Of a DNA stretch of 64,000 nt, positions 35,301-46,500 are shown one piece after another. The DNA comes from Acinetobacter lwoffii. GTDB lineage: Bacteria > Pseudomonadota > Gammaproteobacteria > Pseudomonadales > Moraxellaceae. The notes beneath the pieces were generated by a model. That model saw only the letters and a program-made list of their open reading frames with translations. It did no database searches and was not told where the DNA came from. Position 1 is the first letter of the stretch; the number at the start of each line of letters is the position of its first letter. Both the position numbers and the translations under genes were made by a program. The stretch is taken from positions 124,001 to 188,000 of the forward strand of contig NZ_CP072550.1 of assembly GCF_019343495.1 (NCBI RefSeq), given 5' to 3'.

Positions 35301-38300
35301 CAAAACCAGTAATCAATTGATACTGATAGTCATGAGACGGTATACGAAGAAGCACGGCAGTTAATTGAGGCTCATAGTCCGTATCAACCATAAACAATTG
35401 CGGTGTTTCATCTTGTTGAGATGATTTGTTTAGCAACTTGTATTGGTGAACTTTAGGGTTGGAACCTACAAAATGCTCAGCATAAGCCTGTTTAATCGTA
35501 TCTTGTAATGCTTTGACATGCTCAAGCATGACGGCATTGACTTCATTTAAAGCGGTTAAGGTTTTATATTTTTCTGCAAACGCCTCATTCACGGCGATCT
35601 GCTCTAACATAAATCTAGGCTGAATATCCTCAAGTTCTGGATTACCTACACGGTTTAATACAACACTAAATTTGAGCTTATTAATGAACGGATCAGGTTC
35701 ACCATTGATACCATTGCTAAAAAGTTCTTTAAGATCACTTTTCTGAAGTTTAGAGTTCACCAAATCAAACGGATGAACTTCTTCAAATGCCTGAACATCA
35801 AAAACTTTGGTTAAGTTTTTAGGCATGATTGCTGTCTGGCCATCTACATGAGCGATAACATAGGTGTACGCTGGAGAGATGTTGCTCAGAAGCTCAGTGA
35901 CTTCATTCGGTTTTTTATCGTAGCTAAGATCCTCAAACTTTTCGTATGTTGCAGAATTAAGATTGCTGATGAAATCTAATTTAGAGTTGAAATTAGATGG
36001 ATGATCAGAAATGTACTGGAACATCTTGTTTGGTAAAGACGTAAACACTTTATTGATTAAAGTTTGCTGACTATCTTTAGCTTTGAAGAAGTTGAGATCT
36101 GACTCGTAATATTTTTCAAAAGTGAACTTAGCTGGAGGCATAAACGTCATGCTGTTGCGTGAAGTCGATAACTTAAACAAAGCATTCGCAGACGTTTTAA
36201 CCGCATCTCTATCATTAAAGCCAGTAGCCTTATGTATATTGGCATCTAGGGAAACTGAATGCCCAATAAACGGCGCATTTTTGTCTTTATGATTGTAGAG
36301 GCGTATATACTGAAGATCATTCTTTTGAAACACAGTTATAAACAAATCATGATCAGGGATCTTGATTGCGCCGTGGTGATCTTCATAGTGCTTTACAGCA
36401 TTTTCTAGCTGAGTGTTAAAGTATTCAGATTCACTATTGAACTGTACGTTCTCTTCTTCAGCTGTTAGAGAAAAATATTTAACGTTATTCTGAAAAGCTA
36501 CATTAGGTTTGAGAAGATCCTTAATCACCTCAAATTCTTTTTGTACTTCAACATCAAATTTGCCAAAAACTGTACGCTGATTAATATCAATCAGGTTCAG
36601 ATAGTTGAATAGCTGAATGTTGTTGTAGTTGTGGTTCGGTAGGGCAGTTTTGTTTAACTGGAGCTTACCATCTTCTAACTGCATGCTTTGGACTTGCTTC
36701 AAGTCATCTGCAGTCAGCTCTACACCAAAGACTTTCTTAGTTTCTTGTTTGAGCTCTTTATCTTCACCAGCAATCACTAAGGCAGCTAGTTTTTGTGCCT
36801 TGTCATAATCGCCATCTTCTAGATATAGGGTTTTTTCAACAAAATACTTGGCAATGTTCGCATACGCTTGATTTGTTGCTTTGTAGCCATCGGTAGACAA
36901 TGAAAAATGTTTGTTTTCATCAAATTCATTTGATTTAACGGTTTTAACTTTTAAATCGTCAATGTCACCCGTTGGTTTAATCTGAACATAGATTTCATCT
37001 GCAGCGAGATCCATGTTCGAGACAAATAAGGTCGAATTTTTAGAATAAAACTGACGTTCGATACTCGACAACAGATCCTTTGCATCTTTACGGTCTTCTT
37101 CCATGTCAGACTGCATATCTTCAGCAATCGACTTGATGTTTTCGCCACGGTCATCCTTTGTGATAAATGACCAGTCTTGTTGCGGATATTTGGCTGTTAA
37201 TGCCTTTTGGAAGCTTTGAACTTCAACAAAGCGATTGAACTGACGGTCCAGACTAAACCCATCTGTATGTGATGAAGTTTTAGCAAGAATATCCTCAGGA
37301 ACAGAATCAGATTTAGTCTTACGATTGAAGTTTTCACTTGCATTTGGCACCAATAAATTACGGAATAAAATCTCATTTACACCGTTCTTTAAGAATGACG
37401 CACTTTTAGTTTGTGATAGAGATTGTTTTAAAAATGCTTCATCAAAGTTTGATTCATCAAGAAGCCGAGTAAACTCTTCAAAATACGCTGAAGCTAATTT
37501 ATCGTTATTAGCAAGATCAGCCGTGCACAGATCGCTTAACTCTAAACGCTGTACATCTTGCTCTAGCTCTAAAGGCGCAGAAAAATCACCAGCAACAAAA
37601 TCATTGATATTTTGCTCAACATAATTGTTCGTGCGTGACATCAACATATCAACTGCAGTTTCATTATTCACAAATTCCTGAAGCTCAGGCGTGTTAATTG
37701 AAACCAATTGATTGTCGAATTGCTTAGATAGTAATTTGAACAGATCCGCTTTATGTTGATTGCTTTCTACTTCAGATTCAAAACCTACAAATTTGCCGTT
37801 TTCATCTTTAGCGTAGTAGAAGCTGTTTTTATTAAACAAAAAGGTATTTGTTGCAGACGTAATGCCAGATACCAAAGTTTCACTTTGCCATAAGACTTTT
37901 TTAACTTCATTGTACTGTTTTGAGATCTCAACATTGTGTGTGTCGATTTCGTCAGAGATCGCTTGAATATCATCTACGCTGAAGTTTTTTGTTTGTGTAG
38001 CTGAGCGCACGACATCTTGAATTTCAGCATATTTCTGATTTAGATAATCACTATATTGCTTCTCAATTTGTTGAGCTTGTTCAGTAGCCTTAGGAATGAC
38101 ATAGACATCCAAGATCTGTCTAATTTCAAGCATAGACGGCGCGAAATCACGCACCTTGTCATTGCCTCTTGCATCCAATAATTCTTCAGGAAACTTTAAG
38201 AGCTCTTTAAGTACGGCAACATCATCAATTTCTGGAGTAGGGAGGTCATTTGCAATGTTGAGTAGATCAGACTCAGTAATAGATGCCTTCTCAGTTGCCT

Positions 38301-39588
38301 CAAAATTAACATCAAGGTCATTCAAGATCTCGTTAACATTTGATTCATTGAGTTGTTCTTCTAGTTTACGCTGTTTGATTTCAGCAGATTGGTGATCATA
38401 GAGCGCATTAAACTTAGGAACGATGTTTACAGAGAATTCAGAGAACTCTTGGCTCAGATCGGCAAAGAAAACTTTACCTGTTGGCATCTGGCGTACCATT
38501 TGTTGTAAGACATCATGGCGAAGCATGGCAGCGTCATACACCATCTTATCTACAAGGCGTGTTTCAATACCTTGTTTAGACGCCATCCATGTGCCGTGTT
38601 CATCTTTATAAAAAGCTGGAATACCTTGTTTAGCTGATTCTAATAGCTTTGGATACGGCAATTGCTGTTGATTAAACACACGGTCTATCACAACAAGATC
38701 AGAAGCTAATTTTTGTACATAAGCATCAACATCTTTAAAGCTCATGTTAAACATTCTGTTGCCACGGCCATGCTCAATCAGCTGATTAAAAGTGGACTCG
38801 TATTCATGAGCAAAATGCACCAGGTTAATATTGTCATTTAACCCCAATGCTTCATACGGATCATGAGCAAAGATTTCAGGAATATGGCGCAAGTCATCAA
38901 TAATCAGTAACGAACCATCTTTTTCGTAATTGACGGGTACTGCAAATGGAGACAACTTAATTTTGGCTAGATTATCTAGACTTTCGCCACTGGCCATCGC
39001 CGATTCTTCATCTAGATAGACTTTAGAGAAGATATTTTCATAGCCATAATCTTGAAGACGATTAAAAGGAATTTTTGAAGACTGAAATTGAGCCAAGTAG
39101 GATTTGTTCGATTCCTGAAGACTGGTTTTCAGCGTATCAAGGATATTAGATCCATTGTTTAGCTTACTGACATACACTTCAGGGAAAGCAGAAAGGCGTT
39201 CGGTCGCTGATGCGAAGTAACTTTTCCAGTTCGGAATGTTCTTCTTAAACGGTAGATTGGTGAGATAAATATCTTCTTGCTTAGTCGGTACTTTCATATC
39301 GTTGGTAAACGCTGGAAAGACCTTCTGAAGATCGTTTAGATCGATACCAGACTTTGCCGGGTTCTTATAGTAGTACGCATGAATACCATCATCATTTTGC
39401 ACTTCATAAAAATGGGCATCCATTAACACTTGTTCAAATTGCTTAGAACTGTTTTGTTCAATAGATTTTTTGAATTGCTCAAATTCATTAACAACAAGCA
39501 TCGCCGTTTTTGGGCGAAAATTGTTGGCTGGCGATACTACAAGACGCGCACCAAGACCAGTTAAATTAGGCCATTTAACTTCATTCAC
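32362..39588 (-). CDS. Giant polyvalent protein 1 with LPD1-like zincin domain
   Basis: 2408 residues from a GTG at 39588, with AGGAG eight bases ahead. This start aligns the N-terminus (WPNLTGLGARLVVSP) with that of the paralogue at 40597 (WLDLSSFGAQLVVTP), unlike the longer frame from 39618. Most of the protein is long, helical and acidic. At about residue 1596 is GAKFGGAHKDRYG, a motif common in large polyvalent phage and plasmid proteins. At about 1930-2010 lies an LPD1-like domain ending in NLTRDSGSGSLAHEYGHALD, with the zinc motif HEYGH at 2001-2005. A likely third ligand lies in EMFARYFETYL near the end. Such proteins are thought to travel with DNA into recipients or counter host defences. 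No membrane segment is seen. Confidence 0.88.
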   Translation of the reverse strand: MNEVKWPNLTGLGARLVVSPANNFRPKTAMLVVNEFEQFKKSIEQNSSKQFEQVLMDAHFYEVQNDDGIHAYYYKNPAKSGIDLNDLQKVFPAFTNDMKVPTKQEDIYLTNLPFKKNIPNWKSYFASATERLSAFPEVYVSKLNNGSNILDTLKTSLQESNKSYLAQFQSSKIPFNRLQDYGYENIFSKVYLDEESAMASGESLDNLAKIKLSPFAVPVNYEKDGSLLIIDDLRHIPEIFAHDPYEALGLNDNINLVHFAHEYESTFNQLIEHGRGNRMFNMSFKDVDAYVQKLASDLVVIDRVFNQQQLPYPKLLESAKQGIPAFYKDEHGTWMASKQGIETRLVDKMVYDAAMLRHDVLQQMVRQMPTGKVFFADLSQEFSEFSVNIVPKFNALYDHQSAEIKQRKLEEQLNESNVNEILNDLDVNFEATEKASITESDLLNIANDLPTPEIDDVAVLKELLKFPEELLDARGNDKVRDFAPSMLEIRQILDVYVIPKATEQAQQIEKQYSDYLNQKYAEIQDVVRSATQTKNFSVDDIQAISDEIDTHNVEISKQYNEVKKVLWQSETLVSGITSATNTFLFNKNSFYYAKDENGKFVGFESEVESNQHKADLFKLLSKQFDNQLVSINTPELQEFVNNETAVDMLMSRTNNYVEQNINDFVAGDFSAPLELEQDVQRLELSDLCTADLANNDKLASAYFEEFTRLLDESNFDEAFLKQSLSQTKSASFLKNGVNEILFRNLLVPNASENFNRKTKSDSVPEDILAKTSSHTDGFSLDRQFNRFVEVQSFQKALTAKYPQQDWSFITKDDRGENIKSIAEDMQSDMEEDRKDAKDLLSSIERQFYSKNSTLFVSNMDLAADEIYVQIKPTGDIDDLKVKTVKSNEFDENKHFSLSTDGYKATNQAYANIAKYFVEKTLYLEDGDYDKAQKLAALVIAGEDKELKQETKKVFGVELTADDLKQVQSMQLEDGKLQLNKTALPNHNYNNIQLFNYLNLIDINQRTVFGKFDVEVQKEFEVIKDLLKPNVAFQNNVKYFSLTAEEENVQFNSESEYFNTQLENAVKHYEDHHGAIKIPDHDLFITVFQKNDLQYIRLYNHKDKNAPFIGHSVSLDANIHKATGFNDRDAVKTSANALFKLSTSRNSMTFMPPAKFTFEKYYESDLNFFKAKDSQQTLINKVFTSLPNKMFQYISDHPSNFNSKLDFISNLNSATYEKFEDLSYDKKPNEVTELLSNISPAYTYVIAHVDGQTAIMPKNLTKVFDVQAFEEVHPFDLVNSKLQKSDLKELFSNGINGEPDPFINKLKFSVVLNRVGNPELEDIQPRFMLEQIAVNEAFAEKYKTLTALNEVNAVMLEHVKALQDTIKQAYAEHFVGSNPKVHQYKLLNKSSQQDETPQLFMVDTDYEPQLTAVLLRIPSHDYQYQLITGFDDVDQFSHEILNAIESKVNFGTTLEQLALSNLPEIQIKHKTDFENKQLASLHFQTLITNTLGALYDQTAHIKPYIKTENHKLFLAIKPSTDNEYASVKLFGDKSDIHGDYKSLCVFPVKSMRSVEDVLQLQNRVFTDFTFIDQLVPKDKYVPVDVKVEPSDSPAMYLGDVGAKFGGAHKDRYGEYISLEYISATSADQTATDYRKAKIVANKEFQAWYTNTPLGIDDKIFVKAMYDYCPTKPLFSKNALMLDSQRATELRAYVAVVSNIRNLMVDTQEELIHAVRNNKSLSAESLGMTDRQRKDYIGLYSKGTKNNYKNYFELLSNLNEYYIMPEHTGGISVQLEKIIEKTIDKELSEILSTGKIFDFYGKSKVTKDVSDAISNMQRTGLYSTVLEPYVLKSAIESGLVKAESAPIYVKDPVAPVIEATTEAVNTPKAPRLPSFTSEVKKLENGFVTEKVQSSIYGLLNYSRTGPDHRQGADVDSFKLKDDFSIRGVEVGNKVSPVAQQLVNAVYDSLADLKQLMGFKSNNGLLNLGVALASRGIKGSAAHFELSKNVVNLTRDSGSGSLAHEYGHALDAHLGMLEKAEVYKNHAQMNRSVLQDYYEDIPNFEIPGARHFLSNMLDAGYSPVTESGRAFEKVHRAMMNEPVQPMKNYGQVLHENAETAIKAYHTVADSMHDEVIKNKENYPNSTRKTLNSFFDWYQKHYEDLIRRQFEKIEEYLKKYEREYKADTNLSFFSTVQDKVDVIVSKINTDINAISFKSFERYQQKLNDMRQPEHHLPTTGLEEKITGVANAANVDLKTLSQNLSEYLIESSKYKFYNLVEKYMPEGVKNPHTQMQNFFDKSQDVEVNVGDIRFSDNLSRYKKDCLNIDSAENRATPYYATSTEMFARYFETYLYSKVSNENEMKNSFLIDGYPTVQPKGLEFEICRNLTEQLVETCVNEIFDQDLQNENTQKIIAEVSIEKENEADQLRLEM

Positions 39589-39718
39589 TTTATAGTCTCC
39601 TACTTGGTCACATAGCATGATCCAAGACTTTAAAACGACTCTTACGAGTACTTATATGTGCTTATATTAAACTAAAAAATTAACTTTGAGGGAGGGTTTA
39701 GGCGTTATTCTTTAAAAT

Positions 39719-39728
39719 AGTATATACC
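39719..39728 (-). promoter_or_regulatory. GTATATAC site 6, upstream of giant protein 1
   Basis: Read leftward, the site is GGTATATACT. TATACT would be the -10 box with TAAACA 17 bases upstream as -35. It lies about 130 bases before the GTG start. Confidence 0.5.
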
Positions 39729-39810
39729 GAGTAAATAGCACTGTTTAAATACCTATCATTTTTAATAAAACCATCTAAAACCGTGCACTATTCTTTCTTT
39801 TTTTATAAAT

Positions 39811-39836
39811 AAAAATGCCACCGTATAGGTGACATC
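39811..39836 (-). terminator. Terminator after the 219-residue exported protein
   Basis: Read leftward, the stem GATGTCACC/GGTGGCATT is followed by a T-run. Confidence 0.75.
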
Positions 39837-39853
39837 TTGCTTAAAGCTGATGG

Positions 39854-40513
39854 TTACATTTTAACAAATTCGTTTTTAGCGAGTTCGTCTGGTTGGGTGC
39901 CATCTTCTACACCTACAATAATTCCAGTACCACGAATAAAGTAGCCACTATTATTCGGATATTGGACCAAGGTAACATTATGCTCAAGGTTACTTTCTAA
40001 AAAGGTAGTGCCGTATCCCCAAAACTTATTTAATCCTTGCCATGGAGCATCCTTAATATAATTGTTTTGGGCATATTGAATGGTGTATTGACCAATTGGA
40101 AGAGATATATTGACAGTTTGCTTTTTGGGTACCTGAACAACGGCTCGTAACCTTTTAGTGGCCTTATCTCGAATGATAAACACAGTATCAACATTTTGAG
40201 ATTCCATTGAAACAGGACCAAAATGTTGTGTGTTTTCCATACTGGAAACATTAATCACTTCTTTTTTAAATGGCATGGCTGCACTATTGGCTACCATTTT
40301 TTGATGTTCAGCATAGTCTTTTGCCATTTGTAGACCGTTTTCAGGTTCATTCGGTTGGCCTGGATTGGCTGACTCTACTGATTGAGCTTGTTTCGATATT
40401 GCCCGTGTAGCACTTTGAGCAAAGAGATCGACCAATCCGAAATGATTAGCCACAGATATAATTGCAACTGCTAGACCAAAACCAGCAAATTGCTTTGGAA
40501 TTGCTATTGCCAT
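39854..40513 (-). CDS. Membrane-anchored or exported beta-domain protein, unknown
   Basis: 219 residues from the ATG at 40513 (GGGGG ahead); an ATG at 40531 is less likely. One hydrophobic segment near residues 8-26 is an anchor or uncleaved signal. The C-terminal half is beta-rich: IRDKATKRLRAVVQVP, then LPIGQYTIQYAQ and a WGYGTTFLES segment. This resembles the small domains in which a Gly-rich turn follows a PxGxYxxxYA strand. Single-gene unit between the two giant genes, with terminators on both sides, so it is regulated separately. No named family. Confidence 0.8.
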   Translation of the reverse strand: MAIAIPKQFAGFGLAVAIISVANHFGLVDLFAQSATRAISKQAQSVESANPGQPNEPENGLQMAKDYAEHQKMVANSAAMPFKKEVINVSSMENTQHFGPVSMESQNVDTVFIIRDKATKRLRAVVQVPKKQTVNISLPIGQYTIQYAQNNYIKDAPWQGLNKFWGYGTTFLESNLEHNVTLVQYPNNSGYFIRGTGIIVGVEDGTQPDELAKNEFVKM

Positions 40514-40546
40514 AGTGCCCCCTGATTCCATTTATAAGATTTAAAT

Positions 40547-40579
40547 AAAAAAAAGATGCCACCCACAGGGGATAGCATC
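40547..40579 (-). terminator. Terminator after giant protein 2
   Basis: Read leftward, a GATGC...GCATC stem extended by G-T and G-C pairs (40555-40579) is followed by eight T residues. Confidence 0.8.
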
Positions 40580-40596
40580 CAAGATCTCAAAATTGC

Positions 40597-43500
40597 TTAT
40601 AGTGCCAATTCAGGATCGCTATTCTTTTGTTTGCTTAATTCTGGATCTGCTTGTACTTCAATGTTGGTCATGAGCTTAGTCCAATATTCATCGTATTCAG
40701 CTTGTGACATCTCATTAATGACTTCATTCCATTTAACTAGGTTCTCATGTTGATCTGTACCCGGTTGGAAGAAGTGCATTGCATTTCTGACATACTGCTG
40801 ATGATCAGCAAAACGCAGTTCAGCAATATTTTCCTGAATATAGTCCAGGCCTTTCACCGTAAATTCGCGAATCTCCTTCATGATTGCATCTTTTTCTATA
40901 CCATGCGGTTGAGTTACAGAAGATGAACCACCTTCAGGACATGGGTAAACAAGCCAATCATTACGCAAGTTCATTTCTGCTAAGGTCACTTGTAAGTACT
41001 GCTCACCACTACGGGCAAACATTTCATGTGCGGTCGTCCAATACGGCTTCTTAGCACTTGTTAAGCCCTCTAATACCATCGCATTTTTGTAGAAATCAGT
41101 TTTTAGCTGAGATTGATTAGTTGATGTTAAGCGATCGTTCGTCTGTAAGCTTAAAGAAATTAACTTTAAGTGTTCATCTGACAATGGTTTAGGGCTGTTT
41201 TCTTTGATGAAGTCGAGTGCACATATCGCAAACTGACTACGCAACATTTGTCGATAATCACGGAATACAACTGATCTAAAGACTGTACTGTTCGCTGCAC
41301 CAAGTACTTGCGCTGCAAAGACACGATCATGATCAATTTCAGAACGAGATTGCGAGATATATTTGTTGAGCTCAGTCCGTGGGATTGGATACTCATTTTC
41401 AGACAAGAACTTATGCAAGCCTTGGGCAACGTGCATATAACGTCTATGTTGTATGGCGTCCTTTTGGAAAAGTTCAGGATCTTCATGACGATTAGCGAAG
41501 TTAATCAATGAAGATAGTTCAGTATGCAACTTGCCACGTTCCGCAATAAACGTATTAATTTTCTCTTTTATGCTGTCTCTATCTGGCGTAAACAAATCAA
41601 CAATGTCAGGTTGATCTACCAATGTTTTATCCAAAATCGTTTTGATGCTGGTTTCATAAAACTTGACTTGATTCTCAAGATTCGTGCGAAGTACTTCTAT
41701 CGAGTCATCCTTTTTCATTGGCAAGTAATACATCGCTTGATTTACTTTGGCTGCAGCTTGCAACAAATCTTGGTTAATGTTGGCATACTTCTCAGACTTA
41801 ATGTTATTCAATTCTGCAAAACGAGTTAGATAAGGCTGTACGTTTTCCATCATCATTTTTGGTTGATTGCGTGTCATCGCACTAAAAATGAGATGGTCAT
41901 AGGCATGGAAAAATTCATGACCAAACGAGCCAAAACCTGAATTCTTGGTTAAGTTAATCACACGGTTAGATGGCTCGTAATGTGCCATCGCAGCGGAACG
42001 TCCACGCGAACCAAAAGCAACACCCAACATACCGTTAAAGCCAACAAATTTCGGATCTATATCAAGTGCCTTAGCAAGAGCGAAACAACCGTCATATGCG
42101 TTATTTAATGCGATTTGACGATCGCTCTGGTTCAAGTACTCGCCAAACTCTACGGCTTTAAATCCAAAGGTCGCTTGCAAGGTATGTGCTGTAACATCTT
42201 GGCCATTACGTGAAGCAATGTTTTCCGTCACAACCACATCACTGAGCTTGAATGCCTTACGCATAGTACGAGGCTTAGCATACTCTTTGAATAGGGCATC
42301 TAAGGTACTCGCCGTGTCATCTACAATGTTCGATACATTCTTTTCAGATAACGAGACTTCTTGAGTATCATCATTCTCTGCAGTTGCGTCTTTGGTTTTT
42401 TTAGCAGTTAACAGATCCATTACTTGTTCAGATAGACCAGCATCAGATCTGCTAAATAGCGTACTCGAATCTATAATGTTGCCACTTCTAAAAGTAACAG
42501 TCGCTTTTACTTTGTCTTGGAACGGTTTGGCATCAATCGCACTACGTATTTTTTTATAGATAGAGTAGGTGCCTTTAACTGGCGGTAACTCTTTCCGTAA
42601 ATGATGAAGTGCTTCAGTGAGCGTTTTACGTGCTTCACTACTATCGGTTTTCGCCAATTCAGAACTAATAATCATGTCAGTGGCAGCATATTCAGCATAG
42701 CTTTCTACCAATGAAAATAATGACCGATCTAATGATTTAAACGCCGTGAACAGATCTTTGTCTTCATTCAAACGAACGTATAAATCACATGCATTAGGAA
42801 TAAATTCACGAACTGTTTTTGCTTCCATTAAAGCATCACGCATACTTAAAACAGCGTCATAGTATCCAGCACCTACTTTTTTAAACTGTTCTTCAGTGGC
42901 ATTTTCAAGCGGATAACGTGGCTGATCATTCGTCATCTTGCGTACAGCGTCAGTCAGCAAGTGAATGTAAATATCTCGACCAGCTTCTTTTGCTTGTAAA
43001 ACCGATTCCTTTTTCCAAATTTTGTCACGCGTAATTAGGTTTTTGACTTGCAAAAGCGACATATCTTGAATCTGACTGAGCGATAAACGTGGACCATACA
43101 GATCCTTTTTCGCACCAGGCATTTTCATACCCGTATCTTCAATAAGTCCAACTTCAGAACGTGACTCAGTGGCTTTCGGTTTGGTTGTTTTTGGCTCTTT
43201 TGGTGCTTCAGCTTCAGGCTTACCCTCAGACTCAAACAGTGATGTTTGCTCTGGAGCAACTGGCTCAGTCGGCTCTACAACTTCTACCGTTGCTTCCTGT
43301 ACTTCTGGTTCAGTAGGCTTTTGAACTTCAGGTTCAGTTACGATCGGTTCTTCAACCAATGGTTCTTGGGCAACTTCTACAACAGGTGCGCTTTGAACCA
43401 TATGTTCAGGTTTATATACTTGATCGCGAGACTTAAATAATTCTGCTTTTTTGAATGATTTTGCAAAATCAGTAATTAAGAAGTTCTTAGAGTTCGGGTG

Positions 43501-46500
43501 CTTTGGCGTAGGAAGAATTTTATAGCCTTGATCAACAAATTGCTGATGTTCGGCATTATTCACAATGGCCAGTTTTAACGGAGATTGATCATCGGCAACT
43601 TTAATCGCGAGATCGAACCGGTCTTTAGATTCAAGTAGCTTTTCACCAAAGGTAAAATCAATTTTATTGACCAATGTTGAAATATTAACAGCCACAATCT
43701 CATTAAGGCCTTTAACATCAATATTTTCAAAACCGGGTGATAATGGCACCTTGATTGTCTGCAGTATGTTTTCACGTAACCCAAGATCATTTAATACTTG
43801 GTCCACAAGATGCGCTTTTATCCCGTTTAACTGGAAGTCTTTAAACAATCCACCACGCTCGTTGAATTTAGCAAACTGCTCAACATTATCAAAAACCCGT
43901 AATTGATCATGCTGTAAAACTGGTGTGTCTTTATCTATGACAGAAATCACTAAATCAGCACCGTCATTGGCCACAATAATTTTGGAGCCGTTTTCAAACG
44001 CTTGATCCATTTCTTTTTGATGGATGTAGTCGGTAAAGACGTTCATCAAATCAACATTGGTCATCACATCATTGCTTTTCACAAAATCGATTAGATCTTG
44101 TTTCGCCGTTGGATCGATGTATTGATTATCGGCATCACGCAAAGTTAATGCCTTGTAATCGTCCAACTCAGGGTTAAACAATACCTTTTCTTTAAGGTGT
44201 AGGTTTTCGATCGACTGGAAGATCTGATAGCGTTTTTCTAATGAGTCGATCAAGTACTGCATTTGCTCTTGCGTACTTAAAACTGAATCATTGCTAAGCG
44301 TCAAAGCTTTAAACAGCGCCTTATCGTCTGCAGCTAAGTCATTCAGACTTGATTTAACGATTAAGCGATCGGTAGACGGAATCTGTTCACCGCTGAAATA
44401 TAAGTTAATCGCACCGTGCTTTTGTTCATCAGCTGGTGAAACCGTGAGATAAAAATTTATCTCAGGAAACTCAAACTCTTTGATACGTTCTGGATTGGTG
44501 ATAATGCTTAAAAGAGATCCCGTTTTTGTCTCGAGAGATTTATTTTTTAGTGCCGTCCATTCTTCAATAGAACGATTTTCAAATGACTGCAGTAGGGCAG
44601 AATTGATTAAATCACGGTTGAGGTTAAATCCATTCTTGAGTGAGTCTGGAGTCGATTGTAATGCTTCAAGCACAAGCCCATGTTTAAAGAGATTGCCAAA
44701 GTCATTTTCACTGTTAACATCGGTCTTTTCAAGTGGCAAGAAACTTGATGCATGCTCATAGACATTCTTAACTTCAATATCAAGCTTTAAGCCTTTTTCA
44801 TATTTCGGTACCGCTTCCTTGGTCAAAATACGATTAAGAATTACATTCTTAAGGTCATCATAGGTCAGCTTGTTTTTGCTGATCGGATTAGAGCTCAGGA
44901 TATGTTCAAACGAAGAAGCACCATTAATCATAATGGTTTTTTGCTTTTGTAATGAACTAACCTTTTGACCTAGATCCATCGGCAGTAAGCGAATGAAGTT
45001 CTGATCAGATGCTATCGTACTGCTATACACCGCCAAAGAACGTGCGCTAACTTCAGGCTCAACCATCAAAGCGTTACCTTCAGCTAGGTAGGTTTTTACC
45101 GCTTCTTCAGTCAACGTGACGACATTTTCAATTTTCGAGTCTTTTGGCGCCGTGACTTCATTGTAGGTCGGTGTTAGATAACCTAGTGCCATCAAAATAT
45201 GCTTGTGCTCATTATTAATAATGGCAGTAACCGCTTCAGATTTAGACTCTTCACCCACGGCATTTTGATAAAAGTCTTGTAGATAGCGCTTATACGCCAT
45301 ACTTACCGCGACCTTTTTATTTAAGGCAAAAAGCTGTTCTTGTGTATTTGAGTTGAAGTGGTCTTTATGTATCACCTTAGGCAGATAGTTTTGAAAGCTG
45401 TCTACCACATAGATTTCATCTTTTTCGAGTGTTTCTTTTAAAGACAAAACTTCATTGGTCGCAGCAAAAACAATCGCGTTGGCCAGTGCATTACCAGGAT
45501 TCGTGCGTACACGTAATTCCTCATTTATCGCATGATTGAGTTGCGACCTAATATCAGGTAATCGGTTAAGGATAGGGGAGTCAGGATTGTTGCCAATATT
45601 GCTACTCAGCTCAGAAAGCACATGAGCCACATCGATACGCTTATTAAAACCCTTGTAGTTACCGTCCTGTTCTAACAGGTTATAGAATCGCTCTAAGCTT
45701 TCATCCGATAAATATTGTGATGCAATGCTATGGGCATCACCATCACCAAGCGCCGTAAATTGGCTATTAATACTATGCAGTTGTTGAAGAATACGAGGCA
45801 TTTGCTGATGAAATGAAAAGTAGTTTTTACCTACATTTTCAGCACTGGTCGCAATCATGTCCTCAATACTGTTATCCAGCACTGATACAGCATTCGAGAA
45901 CACCATATCGTTAAAATCTGGCATTGCAGATTCTTGAGATGGTGAATATCCCAAAATAGAATATTCAAACTTTTCGACTGCAGATAACTCTTGATCTTGT
46001 TCATCATAATAATGAACCACATCAAACTGGTTAACAGCTTCATTCCAAAGCCCGTTAGGTTCTTCACCTAGATCAACGTTGAAATGATAAATGTCAATGT
46101 CATTTGAGGTGTGAGTAGCTTCAAACTCGTTCGCCTCATCCAATAGACGTTGCATTTCATCTTGCAATTCATCATCGGTGACAACGCTTTGTAGGAAGTT
46201 ATCCAGATCCGTGCCGTATTCTTCACGGTCTATCACTGAATCAAAAAAACTATCATAAAGATTGTTCAGACGCGTAGAAGCAATGTTTAACTGACTTAAT
46301 GCCAATTCCATTTCATAAGCTTGATCGTCATAGGCTTGCTGATCCAAAACATACGCATTTTCAGTAGCAACAGCGACTTGAATCGCAACCGCTTTTTCAA
46401 TACGCTCACTGATGGTATGTGTTGCTTTCGCTTCAACAATCGCTTGACGTTCTTCTTTGAGCTTTGCAATTTTTTGTAGGTATTCTTGCTTAATTTTTCG